Translations under genes and position numbers: made by a program
The notes under the pieces: model-generated
Databases searched by the model: none
What the model was told of the DNA's origin: nothing
Seen by the model: only the letters and a program-made list of their open reading frames with translations
Origin: Luteibacter sp. dw_328
Lineage (GTDB): Bacteria; Pseudomonadota; Gammaproteobacteria; Xanthomonadales; Rhodanobacteraceae
Assembly (NCBI RefSeq): GCF_018449605.1
Contig: NZ_JAAVUW010000003.1
Location: forward strand, 372,001 to 436,000
Direction: 5' to 3'
DNA length: 64,000 nucleotides
Part shown: in pieces, positions 48,314 through 56,494 of the stretch
How the letters are laid out: each line of letters opens with the position of its first letter
Position numbering within the stretch: the first letter of the stretch is position 1

Positions 48314-49123
48314 CTATCGGGCATCATCGGCCACTGGGCGGCGAGCGCCCTCGAGGCACACCCTTAGCATGTCGCCGATCAGCACCTGCACCTGTGCGGC
48401 CTTCTTCGGTAAATACTCGAACGAATCTTCGTTCATGTAGTTGAGCTGGGCGAGCTCGAGCTGGATGGCGTCCACGCCTTCGGCCGGGCGGCCGTAATGG
48501 CGGGTGATGTAGCCGCCCTTGAAGCGGCCGTTCACGGCGAACGAATAGTCTTCCTGACGCTCCAGCACGGCGGCAACGCGCGCCTGCAGGCCAGGTGAGC
48601 AGCTGGCGCCATCGGCGGTGCCGAGGTTGAAGTCGGGCAGGCGTCCGTCGAAGAGCATGGGCACTTCGCTGCGGATCGAATGGCCCTCCCACAAAACGAC
48701 ATGCCCGAACTCGGCCTTGAGGCGGGCCAGCTCACCGGCCAGGGCCTGGTGATACGGCTTCCACCAGCGCTCGACGCGGTCGGCAATGTCGGCGGCATCG
48801 GGTTCGGCGCCGGGCCGGTAGATCTCGCGACCGTCGAACAGCACCGTGGGAACCAGGCCGGTCTCGTTCTTTCCCGGATAAAGCAGGTGGCCATCGGCCG
48901 GGCGGTTCAGGTCCACCACGAAACGGGAGGCGAAGGGCTTGATCACGCTCGCCCCCATTTCGCGGGCGAAGTCGTAAAGCTCGGCAACATGCCAGTCGGT
49001 GTCCACCGAACCCCGCGCCCGGCGCTTCATGCGGGCGGCCATGTCATCGGGAATAGCGCTACCGTTGTGCGGCAGGCTGACCAGGAGCGGCGCGGTGCCG
49101 CGATGAAGGGTGTAGGGAATCAT
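48314..49123 (-). CDS. hutG: N-formylglutamate deformylase (HutG-type)
   Basis: The 269-residue protein matches the N-formylglutamate amidohydrolase family: SLPHNGSAIPDD near the start, VDTDWHV, VDLNRPADG and LWEGHSIRSEVP. It hydrolyses N-formylglutamate to formate and glutamate, the last step of the five-step histidine degradation route. No other hut genes are in the window, so it may also serve general N-formyl amino acid hydrolysis. It lies 16 bases after gor. Confidence 0.88.
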   Translation of the reverse strand: MIPYTLHRGTAPLLVSLPHNGSAIPDDMAARMKRRARGSVDTDWHVAELYDFAREMGASVIKPFASRFVVDLNRPADGHLLYPGKNETGLVPTVLFDGREIYRPGAEPDAADIADRVERWWKPYHQALAGELARLKAEFGHVVLWEGHSIRSEVPMLFDGRLPDFNLGTADGASCSPGLQARVAAVLERQEDYSFAVNGRFKGGYITRHYGRPAEGVDAIQLELAQLNYMNEDSFEYLPKKAAQVQVLIGDMLRVCLEGARRPVADDAR

Positions 49124-49139
49124 GGGCAGAGTGTAACGC

Positions 49140-50504
49140 TCATCCGGGGACCCGATCGCCCATCAGCACCATCTCTTCGGCCGATGTCGGATGGACTGCC
49201 AGGGTATCGTCGAAGTCGGATTTACAGGCGCCCATCTTGATCGCCACGGCAAAGCCCTGGAGGATCTCGTCGACGCCCGGGCCCAGCATCTGCATGCCGA
49301 CGATCCGCGATTCCTTGCCCACGCAGATCAGCTTGAACCGCGTGGTGATAGGCCGTCGGGCCAGTGCCAGCTGCATCGGTACGAAAGACTGCTTGTAGAG
49401 GTGCACATCGGCGCCGTAGGCCTCGCGAGCCTGCTGCTCCGACATGCCGATCGTGCCCAGGGGCGGGTGGGAGAAGACCACGCTGGGAATGTTCTGGTAG
49501 TCGAGCTTCGATTCCGGCTTGCCGCCGAACAGGCGGTCGACGAGCTTACGCGCCGCCGCCACAGCCACCGGGGTCAGCGCCATCCGTTCGGTCACATCGC
49601 CGACGGCATAAACCCCTTCGACGTTGGTGTTCTGCCAGTCGTCGATCGCGATGTGTCCGTCCACCCCGGTGGTGGCCAGGCCAATGGTCCCGATGTCGAG
49701 CGCCGCGGTATTCGCCTCGCGGCCGATGGCGACAATGAGGGCCTCGAAGGGTCCAGGATGATCCCCGCGATCGCAGTCGAGAAGGATCATGCCATCGGCC
49801 TCGTGCGCTGCCACGATCTGACACTCGTAGTGAACGCGAATACCGTGCTGCTCCATCTCCTCGCCAAGGCCGTACGCCATCTCCTCGTCGAAGCCTCCCA
49901 TGAGGCGGCCGCGAACGTACATGTGCACGTCGCAGCCGAGCGCACGAAGCACGCCCGCCAGCTCGACGGCGATGTAACCACCGCCGATGATGGCGGCGCG
50001 GCGCGGGCAGGCTCGCAGGTCGAAGAAGCCGTCCGAGTCCATGGCGAGGTGGAAGCCCGGTTTGTCGAGGTGCTTCGCTTTCGATCCCGTCGAAATGATG
50101 ATGTGCGGTGCTGTCAGTTCACGTGCGCCCGCACGCACCCTTCCCTTGCCGACGAAACGCCCGGTCTCTCGCACGACGGTAACGTGACCCAGGTCGAGCG
50201 CCTGCTGGTACTTGCCGTGGATGCGGTCGATGTATTCCTGGCGCCGCTCGATGAAGCGTGGCCAGTCCAGGCTGCCAGGCGTGTCGTGAAAGCCGTAGTC
50301 CATCGCGATGTACTGCGCTTCGGCCATCTGGGCCGCGTACCACATGGCCTTCTTCGGGACGCAGCCAACGTTCACGCAGGTGCCACCGAGTTCGCCTGGC
50401 TCGATTAGCGCGACCTTCACACCGAGCTTCGAGGCGCGGATCGCGGCGGCGAGACCACCCGAGCCACCGCCAATCACGATGAGGTCGAAGGCTTCCACGG
50501 TCAT
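49140..50504 (-). CDS. gor: Glutathione-disulfide reductase
   Basis: Gor reduces glutathione disulfide with NADPH. The 454-residue flavoprotein has FAD motif GGGSGGLAAA, the redox disulfide GGTCVNVGCVPKK (Cys43 and Cys48), an NADPH Rossmann motif GGGYIAVELAG, and the C-terminal catalytic His/Glu in HPTSAEE. The start at 50504 has GGAG 6 bases upstream. An Arg pair that favours NADPH follows near VRGR. Confidence 0.94.
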   Translation of the reverse strand: MTVEAFDLIVIGGGSGGLAAAIRASKLGVKVALIEPGELGGTCVNVGCVPKKAMWYAAQMAEAQYIAMDYGFHDTPGSLDWPRFIERRQEYIDRIHGKYQQALDLGHVTVVRETGRFVGKGRVRAGARELTAPHIIISTGSKAKHLDKPGFHLAMDSDGFFDLRACPRRAAIIGGGYIAVELAGVLRALGCDVHMYVRGRLMGGFDEEMAYGLGEEMEQHGIRVHYECQIVAAHEADGMILLDCDRGDHPGPFEALIVAIGREANTAALDIGTIGLATTGVDGHIAIDDWQNTNVEGVYAVGDVTERMALTPVAVAAARKLVDRLFGGKPESKLDYQNIPSVVFSHPPLGTIGMSEQQAREAYGADVHLYKQSFVPMQLALARRPITTRFKLICVGKESRIVGMQMLGPGVDEILQGFAVAIKMGACKSDFDDTLAVHPTSAEEMVLMGDRVPG

Positions 50505-50556
50505 GCATCGCTCCAGCAGGGTCAATGCGCCACCGTAGCAAACACGCGGCCGCTGT

Positions 50557-50580
50557 TATAGGAGCCGATTCATCGGCGAA
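50557..50580. repeat. REP-like unit, single copy
   Basis: A forward unit, GGAGCCGATTCATCGGCGAA core, lies between gor and the D-amino acid dehydrogenase-like gene. Confidence 0.8.
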
Positions 50581-50588
50581 GCGGGCGA

Positions 50589-51848
50589 TCAGAGGCCGAA
50601 GCGGGCTGGCGAATAGGGCGTGGGGTCGAGAACCGGCGCAGGCCCGGACAGCAGGCTCGCCACCAGCTCACCGGTGGCGGCGGACATGCTGATGCCGAGC
50701 ATGCCGTGGGCGGTGGCATAGGTGAGATTCGACCAGTGCGCGCTCGGACCGATGATCGGCAGCTCGTCCACACTCATCGGCCGCCAGCCCCACCAGGGCA
50801 CGATCTCGCCACGCCCTTCGGGTTCGTGCAGGTAAGTCGCGGCACCGCGCCGCAGCGCATCCAGGCGAACAGGGTTGAGCCCTTCCGAGAAGCCGGAGAA
50901 TTCCATGGTGCTGCCGAGGCGGAAGCCGGACGCCCATGGCGTGACGCAGACAGCAGCCTCACGAAGGACCAGCGAGTGCGTCGGCACGCGCTCGGGCGGC
51001 TGGTCCCAGGTGAGCGAATAGCCTTTGCCCGGCTGCATCGGCAGGCGGATGTCGAGCAGCTTGCCGACCAGGGGAGACCATGCGCCGAGCGCCATCACCA
51101 CGCGGTCTCCGCTGAACACGCCGCCGGTCGTACGCACGTGCGAAATGCGTGTGCCTTCCAGGACGAACTCGTCCACGCGCGCGCCGGTTTCGATCGCTCC
51201 GCCGAGCTCACGCACCCGCCGGGCCAGTTCGGCCACGTAGCGATCCGGGCGCAGCCGGGCATCACCGGGGTGGAGCAGGCCGCCCACCACGCCTTCGCGC
51301 AGGGCGGGCTCGAGCGTGAGTACGTCATCGCCTGCCAGGACCTGCACATCCATCCCAAGGCGGCGCAGGAGTTCCACGTGCGGGCGGTCATCCTGCATCG
51401 TCCGGGCGTCGCGGTAAACGTATAGCTCCCCCACTTCCTCGAATTCGCAAACGATGCCTTCGTCGGCGATGAGCTCGCCGAGCAAGGCCCGTGAACGGTT
51501 GAGAATCGCGCCTCGTGCCTCGCCTGCGTAGTGGTAATCGCGCCAGGTGCAGTGACGGGCGAAGTCGAGCAGCCAGCGTGCCCGGGCCGGGTCCGGGCGG
51601 GGATTCACGTAAAGAGGCGCATCACGGCGCAGCAGCGAGCGGAGCGCCGTACCAATCATGCCCGGCATGGTCAGCGGGCCCGCGTGACTGGGCGTGATCG
51701 TGCCGCAGTTGCCATGCGAGGCGCCGTTACCGGGCAAGCCCTGCTCCAACACCCGCACGCTCGCTCCCGCCTTGAGCAGGTACAGCGCGCAGGCCAGGCC
51801 AATCACTCCCCCGCCCATGATCAGAACGTCGCTTCGGGATCTATCCAT
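50589..51848 (-). CDS. FAD-dependent D-amino acid dehydrogenase-like oxidoreductase
   Basis: The 419-residue DAO-family flavoprotein has the FAD motif MGGGVIGLACALYLLKAG (11-28), a GNCGTITPSH region, and C-terminal motifs WWGWRPMSVDELPIIGPS and YATAHGMLGISMSAATGEL. It resembles DadA, which oxidises D-amino acids to keto acids and feeds the respiratory chain, and D-hydroxyproline dehydrogenases. DadA-type genes usually pair with alr; here alr is 17 kb away. Substrate cannot be assigned. Confidence 0.87.
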   Translation of the reverse strand: MDRSRSDVLIMGGGVIGLACALYLLKAGASVRVLEQGLPGNGASHGNCGTITPSHAGPLTMPGMIGTALRSLLRRDAPLYVNPRPDPARARWLLDFARHCTWRDYHYAGEARGAILNRSRALLGELIADEGIVCEFEEVGELYVYRDARTMQDDRPHVELLRRLGMDVQVLAGDDVLTLEPALREGVVGGLLHPGDARLRPDRYVAELARRVRELGGAIETGARVDEFVLEGTRISHVRTTGGVFSGDRVVMALGAWSPLVGKLLDIRLPMQPGKGYSLTWDQPPERVPTHSLVLREAAVCVTPWASGFRLGSTMEFSGFSEGLNPVRLDALRRGAATYLHEPEGRGEIVPWWGWRPMSVDELPIIGPSAHWSNLTYATAHGMLGISMSAATGELVASLLSGPAPVLDPTPYSPARFGL

Positions 51849-51980
51849 GCACGAAGTTTAACGGCCGGCTGCGGCCCCGCGGCCTGTCCGCCGGATGAAT
51901 TCGTGCTCTTTGCGAGGTATTCCACGCAACCTATTGATTTGATAACCTCGACGCGCTGCTCCTACAGGGGGAAACGCCCG

Positions 51981-52559
51981 ATGTTCGCCGCTGCTCCACT
52001 TCCTTCGCTCCGCCCCGCCCGCTTCCTCGCCCCGTTCGCGCTCGCGGTGGCGATGAGCCTCCTGGTGGCATGCAGCAGTGCGCCGCCCAGGCGTTCATCG
52101 TCACAGCAGCGAAATCCGGCCTCCGCCGTGCCCCTGGCCAAGAATCTTTCCTGGTCCAACCGCCCGGCCGAGGCGCCGCCCGCCGACGCGGCCAATGACG
52201 TTCTGTTTCGTGCGATCGGCCTCGTTGGCACACCGTATCGCTGGGGCGGGAACACACCGCAGGGCGGCTTCGACTGCAGCGGTCTGATCAACTACATCTA
52301 CCTGACGTCGACCGGCGTGCGCCTCCCGCGGACCTCCGGCGAGATGGCCGCGCTGGACAAACCCAAGGTCGACGAGTCGCAGCTCGCCAGTGGCGACCTG
52401 GTCTTCTTCGGCCGCGGACATGTGACCCACGTGGGGGTCTATGTGGGCAAGGGCCGCTTCGTGCACGCACCCAATTCCGGCGGTACCGTACGTCTCGACG
52501 ACCTCGACGGCGCGTACTGGAAGGAAAACTTCGTCTACGGTCGCCGCGTCCTAAACTGA
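51981..52559 (+). CDS. NlpC/P60 family lipoprotein (endopeptidase)
   Basis: The 192-residue protein is a lipoprotein (ALAVAMSLLVAC, about Cys31) with a C-terminal NlpC/P60 domain. Its catalytic Cys is in GGFDCSGLINYIY and its His in HVTHVGVYVG, followed by HAPNSGG. Such proteins cut peptide stems of peptidoglycan (Spr/MepS-like). The start at 51981 has AGGGGGAA upstream; a long open frame further upstream is antisense to the D-amino acid dehydrogenase-like gene and is rejected. Confidence 0.93.
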   Translation: MFAAAPLPSLRPARFLAPFALAVAMSLLVACSSAPPRRSSSQQRNPASAVPLAKNLSWSNRPAEAPPADAANDVLFRAIGLVGTPYRWGGNTPQGGFDCSGLINYIYLTSTGVRLPRTSGEMAALDKPKVDESQLASGDLVFFGRGHVTHVGVYVGKGRFVHAPNSGGTVRLDDLDGAYWKENFVYGRRVLN

Positions 52560-52594
52560 ACGGACGGCAACGAGAACCCATTCTTCACGTGATT

Positions 52595-52612
52595 TAAATT
52601 GCGCGCTATTTA
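52595..52612. promoter_or_regulatory. Palindromic operator candidate upstream of ohr
   Basis: TAAATTGCGCGCTATTTA is an 18-base palindrome with one mismatched pair. A direct partial repeat (TTTAATTGCG) follows immediately. MarR-family OhrR repressors bind AT-flanked palindromes in ohr promoters, so this is a plausible OhrR site. No ohrR gene is in the window. Confidence 0.5.
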
Positions 52613-52687
52613 ATTGCGTGCTTAACTATCTCTCGTGGCCCGGCAACCCGGCGCCCTCTCCCATCACGAACGCCAAGGACATTGATC

Positions 52688-53140
52688 ATGAGCAACCTCT
52701 CGAACCTCAAAGAAGTCCTCTACACCGCCCACGCCAAGGTCGCCGGTGGCCGCGAAGGTCACGTCGAAAGCGACGACGGCCTGATCAAGCTCGACCTGCG
52801 CCTGCCGAAGGAAATGGGTGGCAATGGCGGTGGCAGCAATCCCGAACAGCTCTTTGCCGCTGGCTACGCCGCCTGCTTCGAAGGTGCCGTGCGCTTCGTC
52901 GCCGGCCAGCAGAAGGTCAAGGTCGACGGCGCCTCGGTCGCCAGCTCGGTCGGTATCGGCCCGCGCAACGACTCCGGCTTCGGCATCAAGGTGAAGCTCG
53001 AAGTGAGCCTGCCGGGTGTCGACGACGCCACCGCGCTGGAGATCGTCAAGACCGCTCATGAGAAGGTCTGCCCCTACTCCCACGCCACCCGCGGCAATGT
53101 CGATGTCGATATCTCGGTGAACGGCAAGACGGTCGCCTAA
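52688..53140 (+). CDS. ohr: Organic hydroperoxide resistance protein
   Basis: Ohr is a thiol peroxidase that reduces organic hydroperoxides. The 150-residue protein has the two redox cysteines in YAACFEGAV (Cys63) and EKVCPYSHATRGN (Cys128). AAGGA precedes the ATG. Expression is likely controlled by organic peroxide through the palindrome upstream. A terminator follows 28 bases after the stop. Confidence 0.95.
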   Translation: MSNLSNLKEVLYTAHAKVAGGREGHVESDDGLIKLDLRLPKEMGGNGGGSNPEQLFAAGYAACFEGAVRFVAGQQKVKVDGASVASSVGIGPRNDSGFGIKVKLEVSLPGVDDATALEIVKTAHEKVCPYSHATRGNVDVDISVNGKTVA

Positions 53141-53168
53141 GCGCTCCTTCTGCCAAGCGATTCAACGG

Positions 53169-53193
53169 ACGGCGCCTTCGGGCGCCGTTTTCG
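53169..53193 (+). terminator. Rho-independent terminator of ohr
   Basis: ACGGCGCC-TTCG-GGCGCCGT followed by TTTCGTT. Confidence 0.85.
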
Positions 53194-53280
53194 TTATCTG
53201 GCACGACTTCCGGCACGTGGCAGCAACGTCAGACGAGCGCACCTTCCCTTGGTCGGACCACCGTCGCGAAGGGGATCGCC

Positions 53281-53985
53281 ATGACACCGCTCAACAGGGA
53301 CGCTCGCCTGGCCGGATTCACGTACCTGCTGATCTGCCTGGTGGGTCCGCTCCGCCTCATCTATATACCGAGCGCGCTCCTGGTGAGCGGTAACCCGGCT
53401 GAAACCGCTACGAACATCGCCGCGCACGAGACGCTGTTTCGCTGGGGCATGTTTGGCGACCTGTTCATCGGAACCATGCTGATTTTCGTTGTGCTGGCGC
53501 TCCACCGATTGCTCAAGTCCGCGGGGCCTACGCTAGCCGTGACGATGGTGATCTTCGGCGGCCTGCTGCCGTCGGCTATCTATTTCATCAACACCGCCAA
53601 CGATGCCGCGGCTCTGGTCCTGGTACGCGGGGCCCCCTTCCTCGATGCCTTCAGCCAGGCGCAGCGCGAATCGCTGGCCATGCTGTTCCTGCGCGTGCAC
53701 CGCGAAGTCATCACCGCTGCCGAAATGTTGTGGGGACTGTGGCTCATACCCCTGGCCATCCTTGTCTGGCGCTGTGGTTTCCTTCCGCGCGTACTGGCCG
53801 TGTGGCTGATGCTGAATGCGTTTGCCTACGTTGCACAGAGCTTCGCGGGTTTCGTCATGCCGCAGCTCTCGGACAGCCTCGACACGGCGTGCTTCCCCCT
53901 CCAGCTGGGCGAAGTCGCCTTCATGCTCTGGCTGCTCGTCTTCGGCGCGCGGCGTTTCATCCTGACCGGGAACAAAACCCAATGA
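53281..53985 (+). CDS. DUF4386-family membrane protein
   Basis: The 234-residue protein has about six membrane helices and the DUF4386 pattern: RDARLAGFTYLLICLVGPL at the start, RWGMFGDLFIGTMLI, and ending FMLWLLVFGAR. The function of this family is unknown. It overlaps the next gene by ATGA, so the two are translationally coupled. Confidence 0.85.
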   Translation: MTPLNRDARLAGFTYLLICLVGPLRLIYIPSALLVSGNPAETATNIAAHETLFRWGMFGDLFIGTMLIFVVLALHRLLKSAGPTLAVTMVIFGGLLPSAIYFINTANDAAALVLVRGAPFLDAFSQAQRESLAMLFLRVHREVITAAEMLWGLWLIPLAILVWRCGFLPRVLAVWLMLNAFAYVAQSFAGFVMPQLSDSLDTACFPLQLGEVAFMLWLLVFGARRFILTGNKTQ

Positions 53986-54386
53986 GTATGTTGCAAGACG
54001 CCAAACCCTCTGTACGAATCAAGCTGGCCGGCCTATGGGCCTCGTTGATGTCCTGCTACATCTACGGTGACTACTTCGGCCTGTTCGCCGCCGGCCGGAT
54101 TCAGGACATGATCGCCGGCAACTTCGGCCCGTTAGGGCCGACGACACCGGGCATCCTGGTGGGCGTCAGCCTGCTGATGGCGGTCCCGGCGCTGATGATC
54201 TTCGGGTCCCTGGCGCTGCCAGCCAGCCTCTGCCGCTGGGCGAACGTCGTCTTGGGCCTGTTTTATACGCTGATCATGCTGCTGACCATGCCCGGGGCGC
54301 CGGCGTTCTACCTCGTTCTTGGTGTCATCGAGGTGCTGCTGACCGCTGCCGTGGTCGTACACGCATGGCGGTGGCCGAAGGTCTAG
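53982..54386 (+). CDS. Small four-helix membrane protein (DUF6326-like)
   Basis: The 134-residue protein has an N-terminal helix (LWASLMSCYIYGDYFGLF), a loop (GRIQDMIAGNFGPLGPTTPG) and three more helices. It resembles a family often encoded next to DUF4386 proteins; I recall it as DUF6326 but cannot confirm. The start overlaps the previous stop. Confidence 0.75.
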   Translation: MSMLQDAKPSVRIKLAGLWASLMSCYIYGDYFGLFAAGRIQDMIAGNFGPLGPTTPGILVGVSLLMAVPALMIFGSLALPASLCRWANVVLGLFYTLIMLLTMPGAPAFYLVLGVIEVLLTAAVVVHAWRWPKV

Positions 54387-54543
54387 GATGATGTAAATTC
54401 GGCAATCGGGGGGAATTGTCGCCGGGCGGCCTTCCCATTCCCTCCGCGCGCCCACATCATGCGGCATGACGCGGGCCGGCAGCGCCCGGGGCTGGGTATT
54501 TCGAATTAACGACGTGAGAGGACATCGCTGGGGAGCGAGCAGA

Positions 54544-55470
54544 ATGCAGGGAGCCACGAGCGAGCGAGCATCATGGGGACAGATCCTGGCCGTGGCCGCC
54601 GCGTATGCCGCGTGCTACGAGGTGACCCGGTATTTCTCCTATTCGCATTGGATTCTCACCGCCGGGCTTCGCCTGGGCTGTCTGCTGCTCGTCCCTTACC
54701 GGTTCTGGCCCGCCCTGATTCTCGGGGAGTCCCTGCCGGTCGTGCAGAATGCCCTCCTCCACGAAGCAGACTTCGGCTGGGCGTGGACCTGCGTCTCCTC
54801 CATCCCCTTCATCCCGCTGTGCATGCCTTTCGTCAAGGCCATTCGCGAGAAGATGCCGCTCTATGACGCCAACGGGCAGCTCAACGCGACCACGATCCTG
54901 TTCGCCACCCTCGTCTGCGCCCTGATTACCGCGGTGCGAACCGATCTGGCCGTGTTCGCCGCGCTGATCGTGACCCCGGATGGGTGGGACGCATGGCGTT
55001 CCGAAGCCTTGATCGATCTTCTGGCGTACGTCCTCGGCGCCTACCTCGGGGCGCTCAGCCTGGCACCGATGCTCCTGGTTCTCAGGGAAGGGTTCCGCGA
55101 GAACCTTTCCTGGAAACGCTTCTTCGAAAGCAGACTGACCCGCGACGTCGCCCTGGGTGCGCTGCCGCTGCTGCTCGTCTTTGCGGCGGTCGCTTCCGTG
55201 TCGTCCGGCCTCAGCCTGGATGTACTGCGCCTCGGCATGGCTGTCCCGGTCATCGCGCTGACGGCCCGGCATGGCTGGAAGGGAACGGCGATCACAGGAA
55301 TGCTCAGCAGCATCGCCCTGGCCACGACATCGGCGACGCTCCTGGATCCGGCGATGATCCGTACCCAGGTGATCCTTGCCCTGGTGATCTCTGGCAGCCT
55401 GATCGTGGGAATCAAGAGGTCGCACACGGCTTTGGATCGAAGCCTGTCGCACCCTTCGATCAAGCGGTAA
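54544..55470 (+). CDS. MASE1-like membrane sensor domain without output domain
   Basis: The 308-residue protein consists almost entirely of about eight membrane helices, resembling the MASE1 sensory domain normally found at the N-terminus of histidine kinases and GGDEF proteins (LRLGCLLLVPYRFWPALILGE-like block around residues 50-70). It stops shortly after the last helix (KRSHTALDRSLSHPSIKR), with no kinase, GGDEF or EAL domain. The start at 54544 has GGGGAGC upstream. No frameshift remnant of an output domain is visible downstream. Family assignment is moderate. Confidence 0.65.
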   Translation: MQGATSERASWGQILAVAAAYAACYEVTRYFSYSHWILTAGLRLGCLLLVPYRFWPALILGESLPVVQNALLHEADFGWAWTCVSSIPFIPLCMPFVKAIREKMPLYDANGQLNATTILFATLVCALITAVRTDLAVFAALIVTPDGWDAWRSEALIDLLAYVLGAYLGALSLAPMLLVLREGFRENLSWKRFFESRLTRDVALGALPLLLVFAAVASVSSGLSLDVLRLGMAVPVIALTARHGWKGTAITGMLSSIALATTSATLLDPAMIRTQVILALVISGSLIVGIKRSHTALDRSLSHPSIKR

Positions 55471-55477
55471 ACGCCGG

Positions 55478-55520
55478 AAAATAAGCGGCGCGACCCAGAT
55501 TCAGGGTGGGTCGCGCCGCT
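55478..55520 (-). terminator. Hairpin terminator between convergent genes
   Basis: A perfect 14-bp inverted repeat (AGCGGCGCGACCCA and its complement) with a 9-base loop. On the minus strand it is followed by TATTTT, so it serves the small secreted protein gene; it also faces the end of the MASE1-like gene. Confidence 0.8.
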
Positions 55521-55534
55521 CGACGACCTGACGC

Positions 55535-55735
55535 TCAGCCCACGCTGCACTCGCGCGGATTGGTGCACTTCACGAGAACCGCCGGGGCGGTGCGGCCCGA
55601 CGGCTGCGCTGCCTGCGCGGCCACGCTGGCGTTCTGGATGCGCTGGGCTGTGGAGGACGGAGCGCCGGCTGCGAAGGCGGACGTAGCGGCGAAGGAGACG
55701 ACGACGAGCGATACAACGCGCAGGATGCTTTTCAT
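55535..55735 (-). CDS. Small secreted protein, unknown function
   Basis: A 66-residue protein with a clear signal peptide (MKSILRVVSLVVVSFAATSA, cleavage near AFA/AG) and a mature part of about 44 residues that ends in KCTNPRECSVG, whose two cysteines could form one disulfide. AAAGGA precedes the ATG. I recognise no family. It is followed by a good terminator, which supports it as a real gene. Confidence 0.75.
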   Translation of the reverse strand: MKSILRVVSLVVVSFAATSAFAAGAPSSTAQRIQNASVAAQAAQPSGRTAPAVLVKCTNPRECSVG

Positions 55736-55905
55736 GGGAGTGTCCTTTGTCTGAGGGATATGCCCGCGGGATTCCGCGTGCAGCGCGATAATCGCACCCG
55801 TTTGACTGAAGAAAGGGCCGATTCGGCACCGATCGGGCTCCTTTGCCGAATACGTTCACTCCCAACCCGTAGGCAGAAAAAAAGGTTCTTCGCGGCATGC
55901 CGGGG

Positions 55906-55968
55906 ACGCCGAAGACGGTGAGGCGCAGAGCCTTCGGCGTGCAGACGTGGAGGCGCAGAGCCTTCGGT
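55906..55968. repeat. Hairpin and 30-base-period direct repeats
   Basis: AGGCGCAGAGCCTTCGG occurs at 55921-55937 and 55951-55967, a period of 30 bases. The first copy also pairs with ACGCCGAAG at 55906-55914 to form a 9-bp perfect stem (partner CTTCGGCGT at 55932-55940). The second copy runs into the terminal repeat of element A. Confidence 0.75.
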
Positions 55969-56095
55969 GCCCACCCTCGCTGCTCAGACACGTCCTCCGC
56001 GTTTCGTACCGGAAAGGCCGCTGCGCGGCCCGTGTTCTTATTGGCCTACGGCCGCTCCACTTGTGCGGAACTCGCCTCGAGGGTGGGCACCGAAG
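55962..56095 (+). repeat. Palindrome-ended element, copy A
   Basis: A 134-base element bounded by perfect 18-base inverted repeats, CTTCGGTGCCCACCCTCG (55962-55979) and its complement (56078-56095). Inside are the conserved CTGCTCAGACACGTCCTCCG, a small hairpin GGCCGC-TGC-GCGGCC, and CTCCACTTGTGCGGAACTCG. It is matched in the opposite orientation by copy B. Confidence 0.85.
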
Positions 56096-56121
56096 ACTCT
56101 CCCCATCCCTGAGGTTCGTGC

Positions 56122-56193
56122 GGGTCGAGCCGACAAAGCAGCGCCGCTTCGGCTGCTGGCTCGTCGCCATCGCCATCGCCAAACGTTCGACCC
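56122..56193. other. Structured stretch between the element copies
   Basis: CGAGCC (56126-56131) pairs with GGCTCG (56158-56163), and inside it AGCAGC (56137-56142) with GCTGCT (56152-56157). An alternative outer pairing is GGGTCGA (56122-56128) with TCGACCC (56187-56193). No gene fits. It may be part of a non-coding RNA or of a composite element. Confidence 0.4.
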
Positions 56194-56352
56194 CCAGCGC
56201 GCCCGTCGAGATCGTCCGCGCGAGGCAGCGCAGCGGCGAGGAAAACGCGCGCCGCGCCGGGAATGACTTATCTGCACGACCGCCGTAACGGTCCGAGTTG
56301 GCGGCCACACGCACTCCAGCGGCTCTCCTTCCCGCTGACCGTATCGTCGTGA

Positions 56353-56494
56353 GAGACCTTGGTGTCCACCCTCGAGGCGAGTTCCGCACAAGTGGAGCCG
56401 CCGTAGGCCAGTAGGTACATGGGCCGCGTGAGCGGCCTTTCCTTGTCGAACGCGGAGGACGTGTCTGAGCAGCGAGGGTGGACACCAAGGTCTC
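56353..56494 (-). repeat. Palindrome-ended element, copy B
   Basis: A 142-base copy of element A on the opposite strand. It is bounded by perfect 22-base inverted repeats whose inner part is CTTGGTGTCCACCCTCG and its complement. Read in the same sense as copy A, the interior is mostly identical, with GGCCGC-TCAC-GCGGCC in place of the A hairpin. Confidence 0.85.

Noticed and set aside
55962-56494. A complete insertion sequence
   Set aside because: Terminal repeats are present, but there is no transposase gene between or inside the copies and I saw no clear target-site duplication.
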